Shown here: positions 8,661-16,747 of the stretch, in pieces
Layout: every line of letters starts with the position of its first letter
Numbering within the stretch: position 1 is the stretch's first letter
Assembly (NCBI GenBank): GCA_949740535.1
Contig: CATJHO010000085.1
Coordinates: 1 to 40,533, forward strand
Length of the DNA stretch: 40,533 nt
Reading direction: 5' to 3'
DNA from: an uncultured Lachnospiraceae bacterium
GTDB taxonomy: Bacteria > Bacillota > Clostridia > Lachnospirales > Lachnospiraceae
Notes under the pieces: model-generated
Database searches by the model: none
Seen by the model: only the letters and a program-made list of their open reading frames with translations
What the model was told of the DNA's origin: nothing
Translations under genes and position numbers: made by a program

Positions 8661-9840
8661 CAAGCCACCCCTTTTCTCTTAGAAATTCTATCTGTTTCTT
8701 CACCTGTACAGCCAGCTGCTCACCGGGCTTAATTTTGCAGATCTCCTCCAGCACCCTGTCAATCCCCTGGGATTTACGCATCTCCTCCAGGGCCTGCGCT
8801 GTGGGATCCGCCGGGTTATCCGCCGGATAATAAAGAGCTGCCGCCAGGACAGCTGCAAGCCCTTTACAAAGGATTCCCTGCTTTTCGGCCAGCCGGATGG
8901 TGCCTACAATCCGATCGGAGGGTCCCAGCTTGCGGATGGGATCCCGCCCGTGGCGTTCCGTAAAATCTGTCACGCTGAGATCCTGGTATTTCTTCAGCGC
9001 CTTCTCTGCAAATGCCTCCTGAGCCTTGAGCTCAATCCCCATCTCTCTGGCAATGGCCGGATTTATCTCTTGGTGAATCTGTTCCACCAGCTCCACAATC
9101 TCTGGATCGTTTGCCGCTTTGGATAAAAGCTCGATTCCCCGCAGACGTCCCAGATAAGCAATCGCAGCATTGGTAGTGTTAAAGGTAAAAAGCTTCTGCT
9201 GAAGAAAACCTGTAAAATTTTCTTTGTAATTGACTCCCTCAAAGGCCGGCAGTTTTCCCTTCATCCGGTCTTTATCTATTGGAAGCTCCCAAAAGTCAGT
9301 AACCGATACCGCATTTTCGTCAATCTGTCTTACCTCTTCTGCAGCCTCTACACCGGAGCGCATAATCACTGCCTCAGAAACGCCTACCCGCGCCCGAAAG
9401 GCCTCTCCTGCCCCGGAATCTCCCAGAACCTCCAGGATACCATTCTTAAGCTGGTCTGCCGGTTCCTTCCAGTTCTCGCAGGTGACAATGGTAAATTCCC
9501 GTTCCCAGTCTTCTTCCCCTAAGGATCCGTAAGCTTTTCCGATGATCTCTGCAAGTCCATCCAGGTTTTTTCCGCCCACAGAAGTAAAGACAATATCCGC
9601 ATTCTTAAGAGCCTCTGCAATTCCCGGAATATCCGAAAGCCGAATGCAGGTAAATCCACGGATCCACTGGCTCTCTTTGGGATTCCCCATTACATTTACA
9701 TAATATGTTCCCTTTTCATTCAATGCTCTTACCAGGACTTCACTAATCTCTACAAAAGTGATGTGATAACCGCTCCGGCTCAGCAGCTGAGCGATAAATC
9801 CCCTGGCAATCTTTCCTCCTCCAAAGATAACTGCATTCAT
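8653..9840 (-). CDS. Mannitol-dehydrogenase family oxidoreductase, first paralogue
   Basis: This 395-residue MtlD-like protein has an NAD(P)-binding Rossmann motif, FGGGKIARGF, at residues 6-15, and the C-terminal domain RDPIRKLGPSDRIVG typical of mannitol-1-phosphate 5-dehydrogenases. The catalytic K-x4-N-x2-H motif reads KLFTFNTTN: Lys216 and Asn221 are present, but Asn224 replaces His. It shares layout with the next gene, so the two probably arose by duplication and may form a heteromer or act in sequence. The kinase gene ends 48 bp upstream. A polyol or sugar-acid pathway role fits the context. Confidence 0.87.
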   Translation of the reverse strand: MNAVIFGGGKIARGFIAQLLSRSGYHITFVEISEVLVRALNEKGTYYVNVMGNPKESQWIRGFTCIRLSDIPGIAEALKNADIVFTSVGGKNLDGLAEIIGKAYGSLGEEDWEREFTIVTCENWKEPADQLKNGILEVLGDSGAGEAFRARVGVSEAVIMRSGVEAAEEVRQIDENAVSVTDFWELPIDKDRMKGKLPAFEGVNYKENFTGFLQQKLFTFNTTNAAIAYLGRLRGIELLSKAANDPEIVELVEQIHQEINPAIAREMGIELKAQEAFAEKALKKYQDLSVTDFTERHGRDPIRKLGPSDRIVGTIRLAEKQGILCKGLAAVLAAALYYPADNPADPTAQALEEMRKSQGIDRVLEEICKIKPGEQLAVQVKKQIEFLREKGWLDG

Positions 9841-9888
9841 CTTTCTTCCTCCTGCAATATATTTATGGTTGATATACCTAATATCCAG

Positions 9889-11415
9889 TCAGGTTACAGG
9901 CTGGTTAAAGCCGCCCGGCTCCCCTTCCCCAAACACAGGTTCCAAATGATGATAGAGCTTCAAAAATCTCTGGTACTTTTTCTCATAGTAGGAGCGCTTC
10001 TCCCGGCGCGGCTTCAAGGTCTTTGCCGGGCGGAAAAGTTCTGCCGCCAGCTCGTCTAAGGACTGTCCCGGATTAAGCGCCGCAATGGCCAGTATGGCTG
10101 CGCCGGTACATCCGGCTTCAGAGGTTTCCAGCCGTACAAAGGGAACCTGCATCACATCTGCTTTCATTTGATTCCAAACCTCATTAAAGCTGGCGCCGCC
10201 TGAGACAATCACCTGTTCCGGCTTCCTGGGAAACCGCTCGTAAATCGCCCTAAGCGCGAAAGAAACGCCTTCCAGCACGGCCACAGCCAGGTCCGCCTGC
10301 CTGTGTCTGCGCTTGAGACCAAAGAATACGCCTCTGGCATCCGGATTGTTCCAGGGATTACGTTCTCCTTCCAGATAAGGCACAAAGATAAGATCCGGAT
10401 CCTCTGCTTTTGACAGGTCCTCCAGTTCTCCAAAAAGATGCTCAAAATACGATTTGGCATCTGTCTGTTCCAGCAGATCCCGCACAAACCACTCTACCGC
10501 CTGTCCTCCGGAGGATGTCACACCATAAAAAACTTCCCGCCCCGCAAGAAACGGAACCCGGTTCAGACCCTCATAGTCTTCCCATGCAGTCTCACGGCAG
10601 CGGCTCACACAGCCCAGGTGTTCTGAAGTTCCGGTCAAATCCATTCCCACGCAGTTTCCCGCCAGCGCCCCCATACCCAAAAATGCCGCATTCATATCAT
10701 TCCAGCCGGTAATGACCGGTATTCCCGGCGGAAGATGTACAAACCCCTCCACGCCTTCTTTCAGGTACCCGGCGGCCTCATAGGGCTTCCTCACTTCCGG
10801 CAGCAGACCGGCAGGTTCTCCAATGAATTCCATAATTTCATCAACTGCCTGTCCCGTCTGTGCATGTACCAGCCCCTTCAGGCTTGTGGCATCTGACACC
10901 CAGTTCCCTGTCAGGCGGTAAATAAGATATTCTTTGATCTGTACAAACTTGAATGCCTTCTCCAGTACTTCCTTTTGATGCTTGTGCAGCCAGCGGAGCT
11001 TGGCAATCCCGTAGGAAGGCGTCACCACCATGTCCACACCTGTGAGACGCTCTGTCTCTTCTCTGGAAAACTTTCCTGTAAACTCCACAGCTTCCTCCAG
11101 AGCACGGGTATCCATCCAGGAAATCAGATTGGTAAGGGCTCTTCCCTCTCTGTCAACCAGACACTGGGCTGCAATCTGCGCGCTGAAAGAAACTGCTTTG
11201 ATACCGGACAGATCTATCCCCTGCTCTTTTAGCTGCCTTACTGCTTCCTGCACACCCTCAAAAAGCGCTTCCGGATCCTGCTCTACATACCCTTCTTCCG
11301 GAAACAGAAGTGAATAGCTTCCCTTCCCCAGTGCCAGCAGTTCTCCTTCCAGCGAAAAAACAGCCGCCTTGCAGGAAGAAGTTCCAATATCAACTGCCAA
11401 AATATCCGAAGCCAT
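9889..11415 (-). CDS. FGGY-family carbohydrate kinase (xylulokinase-like)
   Basis: This protein of about 508 residues phosphorylates a sugar or polyol with ATP. The N-terminal phosphate-binding segment ILAVDIGTSSCKAAVF and the C-terminal FGGY signature region VIVSGGASFNEVWNQM, followed by EAGCTGAAILA, are clear. The length fits xylulokinase (XylB) and related kinases. The ATG at 11415 has GGGAGG 5 bases upstream; an extension to 11460 lacks one. It leads the operon kinase, dehydrogenase, dehydrogenase and has a strong promoter at 11503-11531. The exact substrate cannot be told within FGGY kinases (xylulose, ribulose, gluconate, erythritol and others). Confidence 0.9.
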   Translation of the reverse strand: MASDILAVDIGTSSCKAAVFSLEGELLALGKGSYSLLFPEEGYVEQDPEALFEGVQEAVRQLKEQGIDLSGIKAVSFSAQIAAQCLVDREGRALTNLISWMDTRALEEAVEFTGKFSREETERLTGVDMVVTPSYGIAKLRWLHKHQKEVLEKAFKFVQIKEYLIYRLTGNWVSDATSLKGLVHAQTGQAVDEIMEFIGEPAGLLPEVRKPYEAAGYLKEGVEGFVHLPPGIPVITGWNDMNAAFLGMGALAGNCVGMDLTGTSEHLGCVSRCRETAWEDYEGLNRVPFLAGREVFYGVTSSGGQAVEWFVRDLLEQTDAKSYFEHLFGELEDLSKAEDPDLIFVPYLEGERNPWNNPDARGVFFGLKRRHRQADLAVAVLEGVSFALRAIYERFPRKPEQVIVSGGASFNEVWNQMKADVMQVPFVRLETSEAGCTGAAILAIAALNPGQSLDELAAELFRPAKTLKPRREKRSYYEKKYQRFLKLYHHLEPVFGEGEPGGFNQPVT

Positions 11416-11502
11416 AAATGCCTCCCACATAAAAGCACAAAAAATCCCAATAGTTACCATAAAAACAACAAAAAACAGCTGTCATGTTTCTTTGTAATTG
11501 TG

Positions 11503-11531
11503 ATGATAACATGATAACTGTTCTTTGTCAA
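11503..11531 (-). promoter_or_regulatory. Sigma-A promoter of the kinase/dehydrogenase operon
   Basis: On the minus strand a consensus TTGACA (11526-11531) is separated by 17 bases from TATCAT (11503-11508). It lies about 90 bases upstream of the kinase start codon. Confidence 0.7.
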
Positions 11532-11536
11532 TATTA

Positions 11537-11579
11537 TTATTGTTATTTTATTGTTCTATCTCTATTATATTATTGTTAT
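11537..11579 (-). promoter_or_regulatory. Putative DeoR operators, copies 2 and 3
   Basis: Two exact copies of TTATTGTTAT (11537-11546 and 11570-11579), 33 bp apart (about three helical turns), lie just upstream of the -35 box of the kinase promoter. The same sequence occurs in front of the cyclase operon. The DeoR regulator gene ends about 60 bp away. Confidence 0.5.
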
Positions 11580-11641
11580 TTTATAATTAATTTATAGAAA
11601 ACTGTCATCCTGGCAAGGACACGCTGGGCGGATCCTGTTTC

Positions 11642-12415
11642 TTATTTTGACGGCGTAACCAGACGGACCTGCATCATCTCTGCCAGATATTCTGCTTTTC
11701 TTGCAGCCTCATCACTGATCCAGGCCTGAAAAGAACTCAGCTGGGCAAAATTAATCATAGCCGGGTGGTCGATTTTCTCCGCCTCTGCCATCAGAAAACA
11801 CTCCTGTGCATTCTCAATAATGGCGGCTTTAATCCGGGCATCTATCTGTGACGCAGAGGAGAGATCTCCGTTGGCGGAAATTCCTCTTGCTCCCAGAAAT
11901 GCTTTCTGAATGTTATAGGAGCGGGAGCTCTCGATGGTCTCATAGCTGGCAAAGGAATTCAGCCAGCGGTTCACCTTTCCCGGCAGTGCATAGAGATTGT
12001 AATTGGTTTTCTGGACACAGCGGTTGATCACCGGCAGGCTGTTGGTAATGATAGTCAGATGTTCGGGAAGCAGAGCCAGATCGCTGAACAGCATGGAAGC
12101 CGTTGTCCCTGAATCCACATAGATTATGTCATCCTCCTTCAGGAACGAAGCCGCCAGCGTCCCAATCTGCCGCTTGGATTCTACGCTCATGGACTCCCGT
12201 TCCTCATAGGATGTGGGAACCAGATAGGATTTGCTGGAAATTCCGCCGTACTTTTTCTCCACAATTCCCTTGCCTGCCAGTTCATTGATATCGGAGCGGA
12301 CCGTATTCTTGTGAACAGAGAATTTCTCACTCAGCTCCTCCACCGTAACAAACTCACGCTTGGAAATGTACTCCTCCATCTGTTTTAATCTCTCCGCTTT
12401 CATTCTCGTCTTCAT
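11642..12415 (-). CDS. DeoR/GlpR-family transcriptional regulator
   Basis: This protein of about 257 residues has an N-terminal winged HTH (EEYISKREFVTVEELSEKF, then HKNTVRSDINELAGKG). A C-terminal DeoR effector domain contains IIYVDSGTTASMLF, the phosphosugar-binding region. Such proteins usually repress sugar operons until a phosphorylated sugar binds. The start is the ATG at 12415, preceded by GGGAACGG; an in-frame TTG at 12436 is less likely. It lies between the divergent AraC gene and the kinase operon, so it is the obvious candidate regulator for both carbohydrate operons. Its own upstream region holds a near copy of the shared motif at 12458-12467. Confidence 0.92.
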   Translation of the reverse strand: MKTRMKAERLKQMEEYISKREFVTVEELSEKFSVHKNTVRSDINELAGKGIVEKKYGGISSKSYLVPTSYEERESMSVESKRQIGTLAASFLKEDDIIYVDSGTTASMLFSDLALLPEHLTIITNSLPVINRCVQKTNYNLYALPGKVNRWLNSFASYETIESSRSYNIQKAFLGARGISANGDLSSASQIDARIKAAIIENAQECFLMAEAEKIDHPAMINFAQLSSFQAWISDEAARKAEYLAEMMQVRLVTPSK

Positions 12416-12457
12416 ACAAAACCGTTCCCTTCCCAAAATTCACAGTCATACTGTAAT

Positions 12458-12467
12458 ATAACAATAT
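12458..12467 (+). promoter_or_regulatory. Putative DeoR operator, copy 4 (one mismatch)
   Basis: ATAACAATAT matches the complement of TTATTGTTAT at 9 of 10 bases. It sits about 40 bp upstream of the DeoR start codon, in the divergent intergenic region shared with the AraC gene, consistent with autoregulation. Confidence 0.35.
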
Positions 12468-12530
12468 AATAACACAATTTTACAACAATGTAACTATTAT
12501 TTTGGAATAATCTTCAAAAAATCTGGGGGC

Positions 12531-12560
12531 TTGTAAAAATCCTGCAATGTGTGTTACAAT
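12531..12560 (+). promoter_or_regulatory. Candidate promoter of the AraC regulator gene
   Basis: TTGTAA (12531-12536), an 18-base spacer and TACAAT (12555-12560) on the plus strand. The start codon is at 12692, leaving a leader of roughly 125 bases. Confidence 0.5.
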
Positions 12561-12691
12561 CTGGGTATGTATTTCGTTTCGTTCTATTTCCTCTCCTGCA
12601 GGTAAGGGGCAATGCTCTGAATAAACGGATGAGGTTAAAATTGTTTCACAAATTGATGTTTTACCCAGCATACCCGATTAAAGGAGGCATT

Positions 12692-13558
12692 ATGAGTAAT
12701 CATTTGTTTAACATCTTTCCAAACGAACGCTACATGGATCTGACACTTTACCAATATGGATGGGAGCAGTGTAATCCCGCCCACTCTTTTGGCCCCGCTT
12801 CACGAAATCATTATCTGTTTCATTACATTATCAAAGGAAAAGGCGTTCTCCACCATACGGATGAGCACGGCCAGACCCATATCCATAATCTGAAATCCAA
12901 CCAGGGATTTCTTATCTTCCCCCATCAGGTCAATACTTATATTGCGGACAAAGAGGATCCTTGGGAGTACGCCTGGGTGGAATTTGACGGAATCCGTGTC
13001 AAAGAATTCCTGGAAACCGCAGGACTTACCACCCAGTCTCCCATCTACCGAAGTACCAGCCGGGAGCTTCGGGCAAACATGAAGGATGAGCTTCTTGCCA
13101 TCGTCCATGGGACAGAGTATTCTTCCCTCTATCTGATCGGCCGCCTCTATCTGTTTCTGGATTTGCTGATCCAGTCCTCCTTCAACCGCAAAGAGTTCTC
13201 TGCGGGACGGCTGAAGGATTTTTACATACGGGAAGCCATCAGCTTTATTGAACAGAACTACAGCCATCCCATCACCGTGGAGGATATCGCTGTCTTCTGT
13301 AACTTAAACCGCAGTTATCTGGGGAAAATTTTCCGGAATGAATTGAATCAGACACCTCAGCAGTTCCTCATTTACTACCGTATGAACCGGGCAGCCGAGC
13401 TTTTAAAATTCTCGGAAACGTCTGTGGGTGAGATCGGAAAGCTGGTGGGCTATCCCAATCAGCTGCATTTCTCCAGAGCCTTTAAGAACGTATTCGGAAT
13501 TCCGCCTACCCAATGGCGCACAGAGAACCGGCTCTATCAGCCGGGAAGGGGAGCATAA
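12692..13558 (+). CDS. AraC-family transcriptional regulator with cupin sensor
   Basis: This protein of about 288 residues has an N-terminal cupin-like sugar-sensing domain (LFHYIIKGKGVLHH, GFLIFPHQVNTYIAD). The C-terminal AraC/XylS DNA-binding domain has two helix-turn-helix units: ITVEDIAVFCNLNRSYLGKI and SVGEIGKLVGYPNQLHFSRA. It ends with FGIPPTQWR, the usual PxxWR-like close. The ATG at 12692 has AAAGGAGG at good spacing, whereas an upstream in-frame ATG at 12551 lacks one. It is the only complete plus-strand gene in the window and is divergent from the DeoR gene. It is probably an activator of the carbohydrate operons responding to their substrate. Confidence 0.93.
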   Translation: MSNHLFNIFPNERYMDLTLYQYGWEQCNPAHSFGPASRNHYLFHYIIKGKGVLHHTDEHGQTHIHNLKSNQGFLIFPHQVNTYIADKEDPWEYAWVEFDGIRVKEFLETAGLTTQSPIYRSTSRELRANMKDELLAIVHGTEYSSLYLIGRLYLFLDLLIQSSFNRKEFSAGRLKDFYIREAISFIEQNYSHPITVEDIAVFCNLNRSYLGKIFRNELNQTPQQFLIYYRMNRAAELLKFSETSVGEIGKLVGYPNQLHFSRAFKNVFGIPPTQWRTENRLYQPGRGA

Positions 13559-13560
13559 AC

Positions 13561-13605
13561 ATACGGGGCTGCCGCTGAATTTGTATTTTCAGGACAGCCC
13601 CATAT
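13561..13605. terminator. Hairpin between convergent genes
   Basis: ATACGGGGCTG and CAGCCCCATAT form the outer stem, with CTGAA/TTTCAG inside. It starts 3 bp after the AraC stop codon and lies between convergent genes. The T tract is weak on both sides, so termination efficiency is uncertain. Confidence 0.5.
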
Positions 13606-13637
13606 CATTTCTGTGAACCTTAATTTTTATCTTACGC

Positions 13638-14222
13638 TTACTTTAAATTTCCCTTTTTTATATGCTCTTGAATAATTTGATCTGTCACCTCATACAGCTT
13701 CTCCGATCCAAGCCTTGTTTTTGTCTGCCGGCTGTAAACCTGCTCTGCTGTTACCTGATGCTCCCGCCAGTCACCGCCGTCATTGCTGTTATTCAAAAGC
13801 AGAGGCTGCAGGTTATCCATGGCATGGGCATATTGGGCTTCCGCGGTTTGGCAGGCCTCGAACTCATCAAACAACGCTGTCAGCTCCTGCTTCTGATCCG
13901 CAGGCAGGAGGGAATACAGCTTTTCCTTGGCCGCGTCTTCCCGCGCTTTCTGGGTCTTCTGGTTTTCCACGTCATAGGCATACGTATCCCCCGCCTCAAT
14001 CTCCACAATATCATGGATCAGACACATCAGCATAACCTTAGTTATGTCAATCTTTTCGTTGGCATACTCCCGCAGAAGATAGGCCATTACTGCCATATGC
14101 CAGGCATGCTCCGCATCGTTTTCATTTCTTCCGTGGCCGGACAGATGGGTCTGCCGGAATACGTTTTTTTCTTTGTCAATTTCCAGTGCAAAGTCCAATT
14201 GTTTCTTTAACCGCTCTTCCAT
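13638..14222 (-). CDS. HD-domain metal-dependent phosphohydrolase (YfbR-like)
   Basis: This 194-residue protein has the HD signature: His39 in NDAEHAWHMAVMAY, His70-Asp71 in CLIHDIVEIEAGD, and a further acidic residue downstream. Relatives such as YfbR dephosphorylate 5'-deoxynucleotides, and others are uncharacterised hydrolases of 180-200 residues. It ends opposite the AraC gene. Upstream lies a run of small minus-strand accessory genes with no clear common function. The ATG at 14222 follows GAGGATG. The substrate is inferred only from the family. Confidence 0.85.
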   Translation of the reverse strand: MEERLKKQLDFALEIDKEKNVFRQTHLSGHGRNENDAEHAWHMAVMAYLLREYANEKIDITKVMLMCLIHDIVEIEAGDTYAYDVENQKTQKAREDAAKEKLYSLLPADQKQELTALFDEFEACQTAEAQYAHAMDNLQPLLLNNSNDGGDWREHQVTAEQVYSRQTKTRLGSEKLYEVTDQIIQEHIKKGNLK

Positions 14223-14277
14223 GTATGTGCATCCTCTCTGTCCTTTTTACCTCTCAGCCGTCAAAAGTGTTTTCCGG

Positions 14278-14724
14278 TTATATACTTTCATACGGTTGTT
14301 TTCTCCACACCATTGTATATTCCTGCTCACCGGTATTCTCATCGTTCCTTTCCTCCCGGATCTCAAATGCCTCTCTTTGATAAAATCTCACAGCTGCCGC
14401 ATTTTTTTGATATACGTTCAGCGTCAGCTGTTTTCGGATATTTTTTACAAAACTCATCAGCATTGTACCGATACCGCGGGACTGGGCCTGGCTTTGAACA
14501 AAAATCCCGGCTATAAAATCACCATTCAGACCCACAAACCCCTGAATCTGCCGGCTGCCTTCATCCTCGTAAACATACACCTCTGCCTGAGGGAGCTGAG
14601 CCTTTACCAGTTCAAAATGATCCTCCCAATACTGCGCCGGAATAAATGAATGGGCTTTTTGATTGGTGTCCAGCCAGATCTCTGCCGCTTTGTCCAAGTC
14701 TTCTTTCTTCATTCTTCGAATCAT
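14278..14724 (-). CDS. GNAT-family N-acetyltransferase (YjaB-like)
   Basis: This 148-residue single-domain acetyltransferase has the acetyl-CoA pyrophosphate-binding motif A in QSQAQSRGIGTMLMSFV, near residues 95-111. The late motif LNVYQKNAAAVRFYQREAF is also typical. The N-terminal AAEIWLDTNQKAHSFI resembles YjaB-type proteins. These modify small molecules or protein amino groups; the target is unknown. It stands 55 bp upstream of the HD-domain gene on the same strand. Confidence 0.88.
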   Translation of the reverse strand: MIRRMKKEDLDKAAEIWLDTNQKAHSFIPAQYWEDHFELVKAQLPQAEVYVYEDEGSRQIQGFVGLNGDFIAGIFVQSQAQSRGIGTMLMSFVKNIRKQLTLNVYQKNAAAVRFYQREAFEIREERNDENTGEQEYTMVWRKQPYESI

Positions 14725-14825
14725 AACCCATTCTCCCTTCAGCAGTCCTGTTGATACTTTTTCGTACCCACAGGAGTGTCATCTTAAACTCCGCCGGCTG
14801 CTTCCTCTAACGCGCAGATACCGTC

Positions 14826-15251
14826 TCAGCTCTTTTTCCCGCTCCGGATTTTGATGAGCCGGAACACATCTTCACAGCAGTCGTCCGGATCCTCCAGATC
14901 AATCATAAGCCATCTCTGGCCATTCCATTCCTGGGTCTGGTGGTAAATTTCCTGTATTTTTTCACTGCTGTCTGGGAGCAGAACTTCCACAGCCTCCTTT
15001 TCCTTTCGGCCCACTGCCACCATAACCGTGAAATAGGATTCCTTTGGATAGATTGTGCACAGCGCTCTTCCCGACTTTTTAAATTTCACATTCCATCCCG
15101 GCTCCATGCTGCAGCAGCTGTATACGATTTTTTCGCTTACATTGTAGGTCTCTTTTATTTTGGCGCAGAATATCTGAAACAGAGGATTTTGAACTGCTTC
15201 TGCGATTTCGTCCAGTGTGGGAGAAAACGTGCGATCCTTTATATCTATCAT
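14826..15251 (-). CDS. DUF3788-family protein
   Basis: This 141-residue soluble protein matches the DUF3788 pattern: a KETYNVSEKIVYSCCSMEPGW-like region (about residues 33-53), then GRALCTIYPKESYFTVMVAVG, then a C-terminal acidic segment. The fold belongs to small proteins that resemble the DUF1801/YdhG group. No enzymatic function is established. It is on the same strand as other small accessory genes and probably forms a loose stress or metabolic cluster with them. Confidence 0.75.
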   Translation of the reverse strand: MIDIKDRTFSPTLDEIAEAVQNPLFQIFCAKIKETYNVSEKIVYSCCSMEPGWNVKFKKSGRALCTIYPKESYFTVMVAVGRKEKEAVEVLLPDSSEKIQEIYHQTQEWNGQRWLMIDLEDPDDCCEDVFRLIKIRSGKKS

Positions 15252-15359
15252 ATCTGATACCTCACCTGTTTGTTATTTTTGGCAGAAGCGGGTACACCGC
15301 TTATCTGTGTACTTCCGGTTCTTTCCTCATAAACTTTTCCTGGTCTATATTCCTATACG

Positions 15360-15770
15360 CTATGGATGCTTTCCTGTCTCCTGGCACCAGGACGCGATTT
15401 CTGCAATCAGCTCCAGCGGCAGAGGCCTGTTCAGCGGCAGCTGGACAGCTCCTTTGCTGGTTTTATATTCTTTTAACTGTTCTGCAAATTCCACAACGGC
15501 CTCCGGCCCCGGATACAGGCCGATGTGTTTTTTGAATCCTGCAAAATGAATGATATTATGCCCCTTCCAGTAGGTGGGCATACTCCAGGAAATACGTTCC
15601 TCCGCTTCCGGCAGTGCCATGCGTATGGCCTCTCTTACCTGGTTTAGATATTTTTGTACCGCCTCCGGCTGCGCTGCAATATATGCTTCAATCGTTTCCG
15701 GCGCCTTACCACAGTAATGATCCTGATTCTGTTTTTTGAAGCTGCGGCCGCATTGGGGACATGTCCACAT
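15360..15770 (-). CDS. DUF1801 (YdhG-like) protein with N-terminal zinc ribbon
   Basis: This 136-residue protein begins with a short putative zinc-binding segment, CPQCGRSFKKQNQDHYC (C-x2-C ... H-x-C). A YdhG/DUF1801 domain follows, with ISWSMPTYWKGHNIIHFAGFKKHIGLYPGP (about residues 58-88). The DUF1801 family includes B. subtilis YdhG, described as a frataxin-like intracellular iron chaperone, but many members are uncharacterised. It follows the GNAT gene at 15775 with only a few bases between them, so the two are probably cotranscribed. Confidence 0.8.
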   Translation of the reverse strand: MWTCPQCGRSFKKQNQDHYCGKAPETIEAYIAAQPEAVQKYLNQVREAIRMALPEAEERISWSMPTYWKGHNIIHFAGFKKHIGLYPGPEAVVEFAEQLKEYKTSKGAVQLPLNRPLPLELIAEIASWCQETGKHP

Positions 15771-15774
15771 ATGT

Positions 15775-16299
15775 TCAGCTCCTTTCCTGCCGCAAGGCAG
15801 ATGCAGGTCTTAACTCAAGCTCTTTACATTTCCACGCTTCTCCCCGTATGGAACAGCTCTCTGTCTGTCCCGTTTCCCGAAATCCTGCCGACTTATAACA
15901 CCGGATGGCCGGCTGGTTATTTTCAAACACTCCAAGGGTGATGCGCTCTGCCTTCAGTATGGTAAATGCATATTCTGCGGCAAGCTTCAGCATCTCTTTT
16001 CCGTACCCTTTTCCCCGTCTGCTGCCATCCACAATGATAAACCCAAACCGAAGCTCCTTCTTTTCCTCATCAAGAAACCGCATCATCACCTGTCCGGCAA
16101 TACCCTTTTCATCAAAAGCAGCCATTACAAAGAAGTCGTCGGCACAGGCGAAGGAATCATACTTCCGGTTCAGCTCTTCTGCTGTAATCGGATACGTCCC
16201 CAGCCGGCCGGCAGACCATTTGTAAAATGCTGTCTCATCTCCGATCCAGGAGACAACTGCTTTTGCATCACAGGCCTTGTAAGGTCTTAATCTCAACAT
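15775..16299 (-). CDS. GNAT-family N-acetyltransferase (RimJ/RimL-like)
   Basis: This acetyltransferase of about 174 residues begins MLRLRPYKACDAKAVVSWIGDE, a typical RimJ/RimL opening. Motif A is GSRRGKGYGKEMLKLA, and a later segment reads LGVFENNQPAIRCYKSAGF. The ATG at 16299 has GGGAGG 10 bases upstream; a longer reading to 16329 has no better signal. It may act on a protein N terminus or a small metabolite. The downstream DUF1801 gene almost abuts it. Confidence 0.88.
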   Translation of the reverse strand: MLRLRPYKACDAKAVVSWIGDETAFYKWSAGRLGTYPITAEELNRKYDSFACADDFFVMAAFDEKGIAGQVMMRFLDEEKKELRFGFIIVDGSRRGKGYGKEMLKLAAEYAFTILKAERITLGVFENNQPAIRCYKSAGFRETGQTESCSIRGEAWKCKELELRPASALRQERS

Positions 16300-16410
16300 G
16301 AAATTCAGTCCTCCCTTATCTCTTGTCATCTTCTGTAAAAATTATACCATACTTTTTGACCCCTGCGCAGGAAATATTCTGAAACTATCCAGGAGAGCGC
16401 TTTCTCATAC

Positions 16411-16710
16411 TTATAATAAATAATTATTATCCCTGTCAGCCACCTGTAAAGACACAAGCGTATAGTCTGCGTACCCTTCGGCTACAAGCGGCTCCTGCCT
16501 GCAGAGGGCTTCGGCTTCCTCGTACGTCTCGGTTTTAAAGATTACCATGCCCGCAACACCGGGATAACCCTTGAAGGGGCCGCTAAGCTCCAGCTTTCCT
16601 TCATCATCCAGCTTTCTCAGATTTTCCACATGCCTTGTAATGACTGCTTTCGTAACCTTATTGTAGGATTTTCCTTTTTTGATCATCATAACATATAACC
16701 ATTTTTCCAT
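16411..16710 (-). CDS. YciI-like protein
   Basis: This small protein of about 99 residues has the YciI/ferredoxin-like layout: an opening strand (EKWLYVMMI), a conserved His in ITRHVENLRKLDDEGKLELSGPF, then GVAGMVIFKTETYEEAEAL. The family is widely conserved, and a few members have dehalogenase- or hydrolase-like activity; here function is unknown. The ATG at 16710 has CCGGAGG upstream. It begins 37 bp after the WYL regulator gene ends and is likely cotranscribed with it. Confidence 0.8.
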   Translation of the reverse strand: MEKWLYVMMIKKGKSYNKVTKAVITRHVENLRKLDDEGKLELSGPFKGYPGVAGMVIFKTETYEEAEALCRQEPLVAEGYADYTLVSLQVADRDNNYLL

Positions 16711-16747
16711 ATTCTTACCTCCGGCAAAATCATAATCTTTTGTTTGT

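Noticed and set aside
8097-8732. 211-codon plus-strand frame over the dehydrogenase genes
   Set aside because: Antisense to a clear MtlD-family gene, with no ribosome binding site or domain.
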